From: Burkholderia metallica
GTDB taxonomy: Bacteria > Pseudomonadota > Gammaproteobacteria > Burkholderiales > Burkholderiaceae
Direction of reading: 5' to 3'
DNA length: 64,000 nt
Assembly (NCBI RefSeq): GCF_902832845.1
Contig: NZ_CADFDB010000007.1
Location: forward strand, 124,001 to 188,000
Both the position numbers and the translations under genes were made by a program. This document shows positions 9,194 to 17,259 of this stretch, piece by piece (the stretch's first letter is position 1; every line of letters begins with the position of its first letter). The notes under the pieces are model-generated. The model ran no database searches, was not told where the DNA came from, and was given only the letters and a program-made list of their open reading frames with translations.

Positions 9194-10174
9194 TCAGACG
9201 ATGAACACCGACGAACCGGTCGTCTTGCGCGATTCGAGATCGCGGTGGGCGTGCGCGGCGTCCTGCAGCGCATAGCGCTGGTTGATCCCGATCCGGATCC
9301 GGCCGGCGGCGACGTGCGCGAACAGTTCGCCGGCCAGGTCGCTCTTCTCGGCCGGATCGGCGATGTAGTCGGCCAGCGCCGGGCGCGTCAGGTACAGCGA
9401 GCCCTTCATCGCGAGACGCTGCGGATCGAACGGCGGGATCGGGCCCGACGCGGTGCCGACGCACACCATCAGCCCGCGCCGCTTCAGCGAATCGAGCGAG
9501 CCTTCGAAGGTATCCTTGCCGACGCTGTCGAACACGACGTCGACGCCCGCGCCGTCCGTCAGTTCGCGCACGCGTTTCGCGACGTCCTCGCGGCCGTAGT
9601 CGATCGTATGGTCGCAGCCGTGGGCGCGGGCGATCGCGGCCTTGTGCTCGCTCGATACGGTGCCGATCACCGTGAGCCCGAGCAGCTTCGCCCATTGCGA
9701 CACGATCAGCCCGACGCCGCCGGCGGCCGCGTGCAGCAGGATCGTGTCGCCCGGCGCGAACGCGTGGATGCGGCGCAGCAGGTAGGCCGACGTCAGGCCG
9801 CGCATCGTCATCGCGGCGGCCGTCTCGCACGAAATGCCGGCCGGCAGCCGCACGAGCGGCGTGGCGGGAATCAGCCGTTCGGTGCTGTACGCGCCGAGCG
9901 TGTTCAGAAAGCCCGTGTAGGTCACGCGGTCGCCGACGGCGACGTTCGTCACGCCGGGGCCGACCGCGTCGACCACGCCGGCCGCCTCGACGCCGATACC
10001 GGCCGGCAGCGGCACCGGATACAGGCCGCTGCGGAAATACGTGTCGGCGAAGTTCAGGCCGACCGCTTCGTGCCGCAGGCGCACCTGGCCCGGGGCCGGG
10101 TCGCCGACGTCGACCTCCTCCCAGCGCAGGACCTCGGGGCCGCCGGTTTCGTGGAATCGCACTGCATGGGCCAT
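9194..10174 (-). CDS. quinone oxidoreductase (QOR/zeta-crystallin type, NADPH)
   Basis: This 326-residue medium-chain reductase lacks the zinc ligands. The N-terminal domain begins MAHAVRFHETGGPEVL. The nucleotide-binding motif is AAAGGVGLIVSQWAK near residue 150. Such enzymes reduce quinones or enones with NADPH. It lies between the dioxygenase (10 bases downstream) and the UspA-hemerythrin gene (18 bases upstream), so an operon is likely. Length and motifs match Qor closely; its part in the pathway is inference. Confidence 0.9.
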   Translation of the reverse strand: MAHAVRFHETGGPEVLRWEEVDVGDPAPGQVRLRHEAVGLNFADTYFRSGLYPVPLPAGIGVEAAGVVDAVGPGVTNVAVGDRVTYTGFLNTLGAYSTERLIPATPLVRLPAGISCETAAAMTMRGLTSAYLLRRIHAFAPGDTILLHAAAGGVGLIVSQWAKLLGLTVIGTVSSEHKAAIARAHGCDHTIDYGREDVAKRVRELTDGAGVDVVFDSVGKDTFEGSLDSLKRRGLMVCVGTASGPIPPFDPQRLAMKGSLYLTRPALADYIADPAEKSDLAGELFAHVAAGRIRIGINQRYALQDAAHAHRDLESRKTTGSSVFIV

Positions 10175-10192
10175 CTTGTTCTCCGTAGGGTG

Positions 10193-11146
10193 TCAGTCGG
10201 ATGCGCGGCGCGCATCGTCGGGTTCGGTCGGTTCGTTTGCTTCGATTGCACGCGGCGGCGGCGCGGGAGGGCCGTCCGCCAGCGATTGATCCAGTCCGGC
10301 CCAGTCCGCGTCGGCGAGGTAGCGCCGCGCGGCCGGGAAAATCACGCCTTCCATCCGTCCCATCTGCTCGAACGCGCCGTGCGCATAGCGGGCGAGCGCC
10401 GCGTCGAACGCGGCCGACGGCAGCCCATCCGCGGCGATGCGGGCGAGCGCATCGAGTGCTTGCGCGTCGCGCTGCCGCTGGCGGTCGAGCTCGTCCAGTT
10501 CGGCCGCGACGCATTCGGCGCGCACGCGCAATGCCGCGAACAGGCGTGCTTCGGCGGCCGTAGCGACGCGGGCGCGCTGCAGTGCGGCGAGCGATGCCAG
10601 CGCATGCTGCGCGTCGGCCGCCTGCCGCTGCCGCGCGGCCGGGCCGGCGTCCGTCGTTCGCTGCGCGCCGCACGCCGTCAGCACATGCAGCAACGCGCCG
10701 ACCGCGCGATGTGCATCGAGACAACGCGCCATCACGCGCGCCTCGGCGGGCGATCGCCGACACGTGCACACGAGCACCGGCACGCCGCTCGTCGCGAGCA
10801 GGTCTTGCCGTTGCGCGCGGGCCGCCGCATCGGCGTCGGGCGGCAATGCCGCGACGCCGATCAGGTCGCAGCCGAGTTCGGCGGCCAGCGCGCCGGGCGC
10901 GGCGTCGCCGGCCCCCGGATGGCCGGCCCCCGCGATCACATGGGACAGCCCCTGCGCCCGTGCGGCGGCTTCCACTTTCGCACCGTGCTCGGGCCGCCGC
11001 GCTCCGGATAAACGCGAGTCCGGCGCGGCGCCGCACAGCATGAACGTGACCCGGGCGCCGACCGCACGCGCCAGTTCGAGCGCATGACCGATCGCGTCGA
11101 TGCCGCCGGGCGAACCGTCGACCGTCACGAGCAGATGGCGGTACAT
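10193..11146 (-). CDS. UspA domain fused to a hemerythrin-like helical domain
   Basis: The protein has 317 residues. Residues 1-130 form a universal stress protein domain (MYRHLLVTVDGSPGG at the start, SGVPVLVC at its end). The C-terminal half is helical with a hemerythrin-like pattern: LDAHRAVGALLHVL (His146, His154) and YAHGAFEQMGRMEGVIFPAARRY (split here only for description; His256, Glu260, Glu266), then DADWAGLD. Several residues of a full di-iron site are not obvious, so iron binding is uncertain. A 16-codon reading frame with a strong ribosome site ends 13 bases upstream (11160-11210). The gene is probably first in a unit with the oxidoreductase. Confidence 0.75.
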   Translation of the reverse strand: MYRHLLVTVDGSPGGIDAIGHALELARAVGARVTFMLCGAAPDSRLSGARRPEHGAKVEAAARAQGLSHVIAGAGHPGAGDAAPGALAAELGCDLIGVAALPPDADAAARAQRQDLLATSGVPVLVCTCRRSPAEARVMARCLDAHRAVGALLHVLTACGAQRTTDAGPAARQRQAADAQHALASLAALQRARVATAAEARLFAALRVRAECVAAELDELDRQRQRDAQALDALARIAADGLPSAAFDAALARYAHGAFEQMGRMEGVIFPAARRYLADADWAGLDQSLADGPPAPPPRAIEANEPTEPDDARRASD

Positions 11147-11159
11147 CGTGACGCTCCGC

Positions 11160-11210
11160 TTAGCCGGCGAGCGGCGTGCCGCGCCGCGTGCCGGTGGATA
11201 CGATGTTCAT
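11160..11210 (-). CDS. candidate 16-residue leader ORF upstream of the UspA gene
   Basis: A short frame encodes MNIVSTGTRRGTPLAG and stops with TAA 13 bases before the UspA-like gene. Its ATG is preceded by GAGGAGGGGCC, a far better ribosome site than most in this window. Either it is a small protein in its own right or a leader peptide coupling translation to the next gene. No conservation data are available here. Confidence 0.4.
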   Translation of the reverse strand: MNIVSTGTRRGTPLAG

Positions 11211-11386
11211 GGCCCCTCCTCGTTGCGTTCGTCATGGATCGGAACCCATGCTATCGACGCGGTGCCGGCGCGGCCCCACTCGTCGCGGGGGGGATTGACG
11301 CGCGAACGCGGTTCGACCGATCCTTCCCCCCACACCCACCCCGAAGCCGGCTCGCATGGCACCGCCGGATTCCGACTGCTGCCCCG

Positions 11387-14089
11387 ATGGCCCACCCACC
11401 CGATCGCGCCGACGCGCCGCCCACCGAACTGGTCCTGAAGACGACCGCACCGCGCGTGCCGGCGCAGTTGCTGGCCCGCGCGCGGCTGAGCCTCGCCGCG
11501 CCCGCGTTCGACGGACGGCCGGTCACGCTCGTGCAGGCGCCTGCCGGTTACGGCAAGACGTCGCTGCTCGCGCAGTGGCGGCGCGAGACGCTCGCGCTCG
11601 GCCGGGCGGTCGTGTGGCTGTCGGCCGACGAACGCGACGATGCGGCGCGGTTGCTGCAGGGGCTTGTGCAAGCGGTGCGGACCGGCTGCGCGCGGCCCGG
11701 CTTCGGGCGCCTGATCCCGGTCGGCGCGGCCGACGCGGCGCGCGCGCTGGAAGGCGTGACCGCGTGGCTGGCCGAGGTCGCGCAACTGTCGATCGATGCG
11801 CTGCTGATCGTCGACGATGCGGAGCGGCTGCCGCCAGCCGGCCTCGATGCGCTGACGTATGTGCTGCACAACGCGCCGCAAAACCTGCATGTCGTCGTTG
11901 CCGCGCGACGCGGGCTCGATCACGTGGCCGGCGACCTGCTCGCCGGCGGGCAATGCACGCTCGCGGGCCCCGACTGGCTGCGTTTCACGCTCGACGAGAC
12001 GATTGCGCTGGTCGGCGCGCGTTTTGCGCAGCGGGTCGACGCCGATGCGTGCGCGCGGCTGTTCGAACGCGTCGACGGCTGGCCGCTCGGCCTGCAGCTC
12101 GCGATGGCCGCGATGGCGCGCTCGGCCGATCCGCGCCAGGCGGTCGATGCGCTCGCCGCCCGCGTGGACGGCACACGCGACCGGCTCGTGGAGCTGCTGC
12201 TCACGAACCTGTCGGCCGACGACACCGCATTCCTGACCCGCACGAGCGTCGCCGATCGCCTGCATCCGTCGCTGTGCGCCGCGCTCGTCGACGACGCCAG
12301 CGCGCCCGCTCGTCTCGCACGGCTCGCACGCGACACGCCGCTGTTCATTGCGTCGGACGATTCGGACTGGTGCCGGCTGCATCCGCTCGTGCGCGACACG
12401 CTGCGCGACCGTCTGGCCGCTGACCCCACCGCCGCGCGCAGCGTGCTGCATGCACGTGCGGCCGCATGGCTCGACGCGCACGGGATGACAGAGGAAGCCG
12501 CGCGCCACGCGTACGCGGCCGGCCAGTTCGACGTGGCGTACGCGCTCGCGCAGCGGTGTCTCGAGGATGCGATCAAGCAGGGCCGCATCAACGACGTGCT
12601 CGACTGGCTCGCGCTGCTGCCCGATGCGGAACTCGACAAGCGTCCGACGCTGCGCGTTGCGGTCGCATGGGCGCTGGCGCTCGGCGAGCGCCACGTCGAG
12701 GCGCGGCGCCAGATCGCGGGCATCCTCGCGGATAGCGGCACGCCTGCGGCGATGCGCTACGAATGCGCGCTGATTCTCAGCGCGGCCGCGTACTACGCCG
12801 ACGAAATCGACCGCTTCGTCGAGCTGTTCGAGCCGTGGGCCGACTTCACGCCGCCGGCGGCGACGTGGCTCGCGCAAATGCACGCGAACCGGCTGTCGGC
12901 GCGCGCGATCATCGTCGGCGAACCGGCGCGGGCACGCCGCTTCCAGCACGCGGCGCCGCGCGGCGAGACGGCGGCCGGGTACGGCTATGTCGCGCGCTGG
13001 GGAGAGTTGATCACGGGCCTGAGCTACCTGTGCGAAGGCCAGGTCCGGCTGGCCGACGACACGCTGTCGCCGGCGCTCGCACGCGCGGAAGCCGACCTCG
13101 GGCGCCGCCATCCGCTGACCTGCATGCTCGCGGCGATGTGCGCGGCGCTCGCGTACGAGGCCGACCGCGTCGACCAGGCCGCCGCGCTGCTCGCGAACCG
13201 GCTCGACGTGCTCGAGCATGCGGGCACGCCCGATACGGTGCTGCTCGGCTACCGCACGGCCGCGCGCATCGCGCTGCTGCGCGGCGTCGAGCATCGCGCG
13301 ATCGACCTGCTCGAAGCGCTCGATGCGATGGGCGTCGCGCGCCGTCTGCCGCGCCTGTCGGTCGCGAGTCTCGCCGAGCAAGTGCGCATTCATGCGGCGC
13401 GCTATCGCGAGGCGACCTGCCATGCGCTCGTCGAGCGGATCGATGCGATCGCCGCGGCCGAGTTTCCGTCGCACGGGCCGCTGTGGCGGCGCCCGGTCGT
13501 GCTGCTGCAGGCGAGCGCGCACGCGGGCGCGGCGCTCGCCGCGCGCCGCTGGGACGACGCCGGCGCCGCGCTCGACGAAGCCGCCGTGCTGGCCCGCGAA
13601 ATGAGCCTGGGGCAGGCGCGCATCGAGATCATGGCGCTCAGCGCGTTTGCGCGCGAACAGTCGGGGGGCGGCGGTCGCGCGCTGCTCGACGAGGCGATGA
13701 ACCTCGCGGACCTGTACGGGCTCACGCGCACGCTCGTCGACGCGCATCCGGCCGTCGCCGACTGGGCGCGCCGCGCCGGCGACGAAGCCGCGGCGAACGC
13801 CGGCCCCGCGCGGCACGTGCTGCCGCAGCCGCGCATCGTGCCGCCCGCGCCGCGCGCCGCGGCCAGCCCGCGCGCGGTGCCGAGCGTCGTGCTGACGCCG
13901 AAGGAGCGCGCGATTCTCGAACTGCTCGCGCGCAACCTGTCGAACAAGGAGATCGCGGTGGCGCTCGCCGTCGGCGAGGAAACCGTGAAGTGGCACCTGA
14001 AGAACCTGTTCGGCAAGCTCGACGCCAGCTCGCGCAAGCATGCGGTGCGCCGCGCGCTGGTGCTCGGCCTGCTCGAAAGCGCGCCGTAG
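11387..14089 (+). CDS. MalT-like LuxR-family transcriptional regulator (STAND ATPase)
   Basis: This large regulator has 900 residues. Walker A is APAGYGKTSLLAQW near residues 47-60, followed by a STAND-type ATPase module, a long helical-repeat sensor region and a C-terminal LuxR helix-turn-helix (LTPKERAILELLARNLSNK, then EETVKWHLKNLFGKL). The layout matches MalT/AlkS-type regulators activated by a small ligand and ATP. The ATG at 11387 places the ATPase at the usual distance from the N-terminus; the frame stays open upstream to 11084 but would run through the intergenic region. It is divergent from the UspA/oxidoreductase/dioxygenase run and 265 bases upstream of a porin, so either could be a target. 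Confidence 0.88.
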   Translation: MAHPPDRADAPPTELVLKTTAPRVPAQLLARARLSLAAPAFDGRPVTLVQAPAGYGKTSLLAQWRRETLALGRAVVWLSADERDDAARLLQGLVQAVRTGCARPGFGRLIPVGAADAARALEGVTAWLAEVAQLSIDALLIVDDAERLPPAGLDALTYVLHNAPQNLHVVVAARRGLDHVAGDLLAGGQCTLAGPDWLRFTLDETIALVGARFAQRVDADACARLFERVDGWPLGLQLAMAAMARSADPRQAVDALAARVDGTRDRLVELLLTNLSADDTAFLTRTSVADRLHPSLCAALVDDASAPARLARLARDTPLFIASDDSDWCRLHPLVRDTLRDRLAADPTAARSVLHARAAAWLDAHGMTEEAARHAYAAGQFDVAYALAQRCLEDAIKQGRINDVLDWLALLPDAELDKRPTLRVAVAWALALGERHVEARRQIAGILADSGTPAAMRYECALILSAAAYYADEIDRFVELFEPWADFTPPAATWLAQMHANRLSARAIIVGEPARARRFQHAAPRGETAAGYGYVARWGELITGLSYLCEGQVRLADDTLSPALARAEADLGRRHPLTCMLAAMCAALAYEADRVDQAAALLANRLDVLEHAGTPDTVLLGYRTAARIALLRGVEHRAIDLLEALDAMGVARRLPRLSVASLAEQVRIHAARYREATCHALVERIDAIAAAEFPSHGPLWRRPVVLLQASAHAGAALAARRWDDAGAALDEAAVLAREMSLGQARIEIMALSAFAREQSGGGGRALLDEAMNLADLYGLTRTLVDAHPAVADWARRAGDEAAANAGPARHVLPQPRIVPPAPRAAASPRAVPSVVLTPKERAILELLARNLSNKEIAVALAVGEETVKWHLKNLFGKLDASSRKHAVRRALVLGLLESAP

Positions 14090-14354
14090 CGCCCGTTCCG
14101 CGGCTTCGTCCGGTCGGGCGTGCTGCCGCGCCCGCCTCCCTCGCCGGTCTGCCGATTTCCCCTCCGGCCTCCCGCCGATTCTCCGCAACCCTGCCCCCCG
14201 CGCGTGGGGGGGAGCGGCCGTTCGCCGTTGCGTAGTCTTTCCGCACGGCTCGCACGGGCGATGCAGGTCTCGCCCCTGCGTCAGCCTCGATGCTTCCCCG
14301 CTTTACCCGGCCGGGCTCGATCCCGTCCGGTTCAATACGACCCCTGGAGACTCC

Positions 14355-15479
14355 ATGAAGACGAAACTGGCCGCGCTCGCGGCGCTTGCCGGCTGTTCGG
14401 CGTTCGCGCACGCGCAATCCTCCGTCACGCTCTACGGCGTGATCGACTCGGGCCTGCTGTACCAGAGCACGTCGGCAGCGTCGTTCAGCCCGAGCGCGCC
14501 GAATACCGGCAAGGTATTCCGCATGAAGGACGGCGGCATCTACTCGAGCTTCTGGGGCATCAAGGGCAGCGAGGACATCGGCGGCGGCTACAAGATCAAC
14601 TTCAAGCTGCAGGGTTCGTTCGACAGCGGCACGGGCAAGCTGCAGCTGAGCGATACGCCGGGCGCTGTCGCGATCTTCAACCAGGTCGCGTCGGTCGGCA
14701 TGTCGGGCCCGTTCGGCTCCTTCACGGCCGGCCGCCAGATCGTGCCGATGATCTATGCGATGGCCGACACCGACGTGCGCAACGCGCAGTTCTTCGGCAG
14801 CGTGCTGACCGCGTGGCTCGGCCTGAATACGGCGGCCGGCTGGCCGGGCACGAGCACCAACGGCGCGATCGGCGCGCTGTACGACAGCAATGCGCTCGTC
14901 TATCAGTCGCCGGTTTTCGCGGGTGCGTCGATCGCGCTCGAATATGCGCCGGGCGGCGTGGCCGGGCAGATCCAGGGCGGCACGCGCGAATCGGTCGTGC
15001 TCAGGTATGCGAACGGCGGGCTCAACGCATCGGCCGTCTACTACAACGGGCACGACACGAACCCGGCGCCGGGCGTCGCGCCGACCGGCGTCGACAACAA
15101 CCGCTTCGTCTACGTCGGCGCGAAATACACGATCCGCGATTTTTCGGTATCGGCGTCGTACGGCAACGGCAGGAATCCGTCGCACGCGGACAGGGTGAAC
15201 CTCGACATGCTGTCGGCCGGCATCGGCTATCGCTTCACGCCCGCGCTGCAGCTGACGTCCGCGGTGTACTACCTGAAGGATCGCAACCGGTCCGAAAACC
15301 GGTCGGCGGCGGTCGTGCTCGCGGCCGACTACAGCCTGTCGAAGCGCACGATGGTCTACGCGCAGGTCGGCCACGTGAACAACCGCGGCACGATGGACCA
15401 GATGCTCGTGTACGGGCAGCCGGTCGCGCCGGGCGTCGGCACGACGGCCGCGATGATCGGGCTGCGGCACAACTTCTGA
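14355..15479 (+). CDS. Gram-negative general porin (OmpC/Opc-type)
   Basis: The protein has 374 residues. The signal peptide is MKTKLAALAALAGCSAFAHA, cleaved before QSSVTLYGVIDSG, the usual mature start of betaproteobacterial trimeric porins. It has many amphipathic beta strands and ends in phenylalanine (LRHNF), the outer-membrane assembly signal. The ribosome site CTGGAGA lies just upstream of the ATG. It follows the MalT-like regulator on the same strand after 265 bases in which I see no other gene. It should form a diffusion pore for small hydrophilic solutes; any specificity is unknown. Confidence 0.93.
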   Translation: MKTKLAALAALAGCSAFAHAQSSVTLYGVIDSGLLYQSTSAASFSPSAPNTGKVFRMKDGGIYSSFWGIKGSEDIGGGYKINFKLQGSFDSGTGKLQLSDTPGAVAIFNQVASVGMSGPFGSFTAGRQIVPMIYAMADTDVRNAQFFGSVLTAWLGLNTAAGWPGTSTNGAIGALYDSNALVYQSPVFAGASIALEYAPGGVAGQIQGGTRESVVLRYANGGLNASAVYYNGHDTNPAPGVAPTGVDNNRFVYVGAKYTIRDFSVSASYGNGRNPSHADRVNLDMLSAGIGYRFTPALQLTSAVYYLKDRNRSENRSAAVVLAADYSLSKRTMVYAQVGHVNNRGTMDQMLVYGQPVAPGVGTTAAMIGLRHNF

Positions 15480-15649
15480 CGGCTGGCGGCAGCGTGGCGG
15501 GGCGCGCACGCGGCCGTCTCCGGCACCGATCGCCGGGATCGGCTACAGTGGGCGTTTTCGGCGCGCTCCGCCCCGCTGCCGTGCCCCCGACCATGGCGCG
15601 CGGCAGCCCCGACGGAGCGCGGATCATCCACTTCGACGAGCGAACCCCC

Positions 15650-16354
15650 ATGTCCGACCTGTCCGCCTTCCCGATCACGCAAAAGTGGCCGGCCCAGCAT
15701 CCCGACCGCCTCCAGCTCTACTCGCTGCCGACGCCGAACGGCGTCAAGGTGTCGATCATGCTCGAGGAAACCGGCCTGCCGTACGAACCGCACCTCGTGC
15801 GCTTCGACACGAACGACCAGTTCTCGCCGGCGTTCCTGTCGCTGAACCCGAACAACAAGATCCCGGCGATCCTCGATCCGAACGGCCCGGACGGCAAGCC
15901 GCTGCCGCTGTTCGAATCCGGCGCGATCCTGATCTATCTCGCGGACAAGACGGGCCAGTTGATCCCGCAGGATCCCGCCGGCCGCTACGAGACGATCCAG
16001 TGGGTGATGTTCCAGATGGGCGGCATCGGGCCGATGTTCGGCCAGCTCGGCTTCTTCCACAAGTTCGCCGGCCGCGACTTCGAGGACAAGCGCCCGCGCG
16101 ACCGCTACGTCGACGAATCGAAGCGCCTGCTCGGCGTGCTCGATGCGCATCTCGCGAACCGCCAGTGGGTGATGGGCGATACCTACACGATCGCCGACAT
16201 CGCGATCTTCCCGTGGGTGCGCAACCTCGTCGGCTTCTACGAAGCGGGCGACCTGGTCGGCTTCAGCGAATTCCGCAACGTCAAGCGGGTGCTCGACGCG
16301 TTCGTTGCGCGCCCGGCCGTCGCGCGCGGGCTCAACATCCCGGCACGAGGCTGA
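15650..16354 (+). CDS. YfcG-like glutathione S-transferase / disulfide oxidoreductase
   Basis: This cytoplasmic protein has 234 residues of the Ure2p/YfcG (Nu-class) type. The N-terminal thioredoxin-like domain has the family motif LYSLPTPNGVKVSIMLEE, followed by NPNNKIPAI and the glutathione-binding ESGAILIYLA. The C-terminal all-helical domain contains WVMGDTYTIADIAIFPW. The members studied act as glutathione-dependent disulfide reductases. The ATG at 15650 gives the usual length. A perfect nine-base hairpin lies 50 bases past the stop. It is probably transcribed alone. Confidence 0.92.
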   Translation: MSDLSAFPITQKWPAQHPDRLQLYSLPTPNGVKVSIMLEETGLPYEPHLVRFDTNDQFSPAFLSLNPNNKIPAILDPNGPDGKPLPLFESGAILIYLADKTGQLIPQDPAGRYETIQWVMFQMGGIGPMFGQLGFFHKFAGRDFEDKRPRDRYVDESKRLLGVLDAHLANRQWVMGDTYTIADIAIFPWVRNLVGFYEAGDLVGFSEFRNVKRVLDAFVARPAVARGLNIPARG

Positions 16355-16403
16355 CGCGCTACGCGGGCGCACGCGGTGCGGCCCGCGACCTGCGCTTTGC
16401 CCC

Positions 16404-16426
16404 GCCCGCCGCATCGCGCGGCGGGC
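16404..16426 (+). terminator. nine-base perfect hairpin after the glutathione transferase
   Basis: GCCCGCCGC, a five-base loop and GCGGCGGGC form a perfect stem, followed by only TT and then GC. It lies between the glutathione transferase stop and the convergent MarR gene. It is a plausible transcription end site, but the missing T tract keeps confidence low. Confidence 0.35.
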
Positions 16427-16588
16427 TTGCCCGGTTCATCGCGAACTTCCGGGGCGCGCCGCGGAAAGCGGTCGGCGTTCGACGCCGGCCGGATGCGGTC
16501 GTTCGACGAGCCGCGCGCCATCGGCGAAAACCGGTCGCCCAGCTTTCTCGTCGTTATCCGCAACTGACGCCCGCCGCGTGCGTTCGCG

Positions 16589-17131
16589 TCATGCCTTCGA
16601 CGGCGTGACCTTCCCTGCGCTCCTTTCCGCCTCTTTCGGCGCACCGTCTCCCAGCCCCGCCAGCAGTTTCTCCAGCAACTGCGACAACGTCGCCTGCTCC
16701 GCATCCGACAGCACGGCCAGCACCGCGCGCTGATTGTCGATGTGCGCGACGACCGCCTCGTCGATCAGCGCGCAGCCGGCCTCCGTCAGCGCGACGAGCG
16801 TGCCGCGCCCGTCGGCCGGGTTCGGCCGGCGCTCCACCCAGCCCGCTTTCTGCAGCCGGTCGATGCGCGCGGTCATCCCGCCCGACGACATCATCAGCGC
16901 GTCGTACAGCGCCGTCGGCGTCAGCGCGAAAGGCGCGCCGCCGCGGCGCAGCGTCGCGAGCACGTCGAATTCGCCCGGCTGCATCCCGTAACGCGCGAAC
17001 AGCGGATTGAGACGGTCGCGCGCGATCACGAGCGCGGCTTCCTGCAGCCGCCCCATCACCACCATCGACGACGCGTCGAGATCCGGACGCTCGGCGCGCC
17101 ATTGCGCGAGCGCATACGCGGCTCGATCCAT
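16589..17131 (-). CDS. MarR-family transcriptional regulator
   Basis: This 180-residue winged-helix regulator has a central DNA-binding region with QPGEFDVLATLRRGG, the recognition helix area around LMMSSGGMTARIDRL, and the wing VERRPNPADGRGTLVALT. The ATG at 17131 is preceded by GAGGAGGG at ideal spacing; the upstream GTG at 17149 would overlap that ribosome site and is rejected. It diverges from an MFS carrier across two closely similar dyads (17153-17200). The simplest reading is a MarR repressor controlling itself and the exporter, released by a small ligand. Confidence 0.9.
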   Translation of the reverse strand: MDRAAYALAQWRAERPDLDASSMVVMGRLQEAALVIARDRLNPLFARYGMQPGEFDVLATLRRGGAPFALTPTALYDALMMSSGGMTARIDRLQKAGWVERRPNPADGRGTLVALTEAGCALIDEAVVAHIDNQRAVLAVLSDAEQATLSQLLEKLLAGLGDGAPKEAERSAGKVTPSKA

Positions 17132-17152
17132 TAACCCTCCTCGGCTCACCAG

Positions 17153-17200
17153 TTATCTTGACGTCGAGATAAATCGGCGTTTATCTTGATGTCGAGATAC
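17153..17200. promoter_or_regulatory. tandem MarR-type operator dyads
   Basis: Two 20-base near-palindromes, TTATCTTGACGTCGAGATAA (17153-17172) and TTATCTTGATGTCGAGATAC (17181-17200), lie 28 bases centre to centre, close to an integral number of helical turns. They fill the gap between the divergent marR and MFS genes. The sequence resembles known MarR-family half-sites (TATCTTGA / TCGAGATA). This is the probable operator for both promoters. Confidence 0.8.
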
Positions 17201-17259
17201 TTTACCTGAAAAACGCGCGGCGTCTCACGGGAGCCGCGCACCGATTTAGAGGCCTTGCG

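Noticed and set aside
11207-14188. Long minus-strand frame opposite the MalT-like gene
   Set aside because: Arg/Ala/Gln-rich composition with no motif; typical third-position GC shadow of a real gene.
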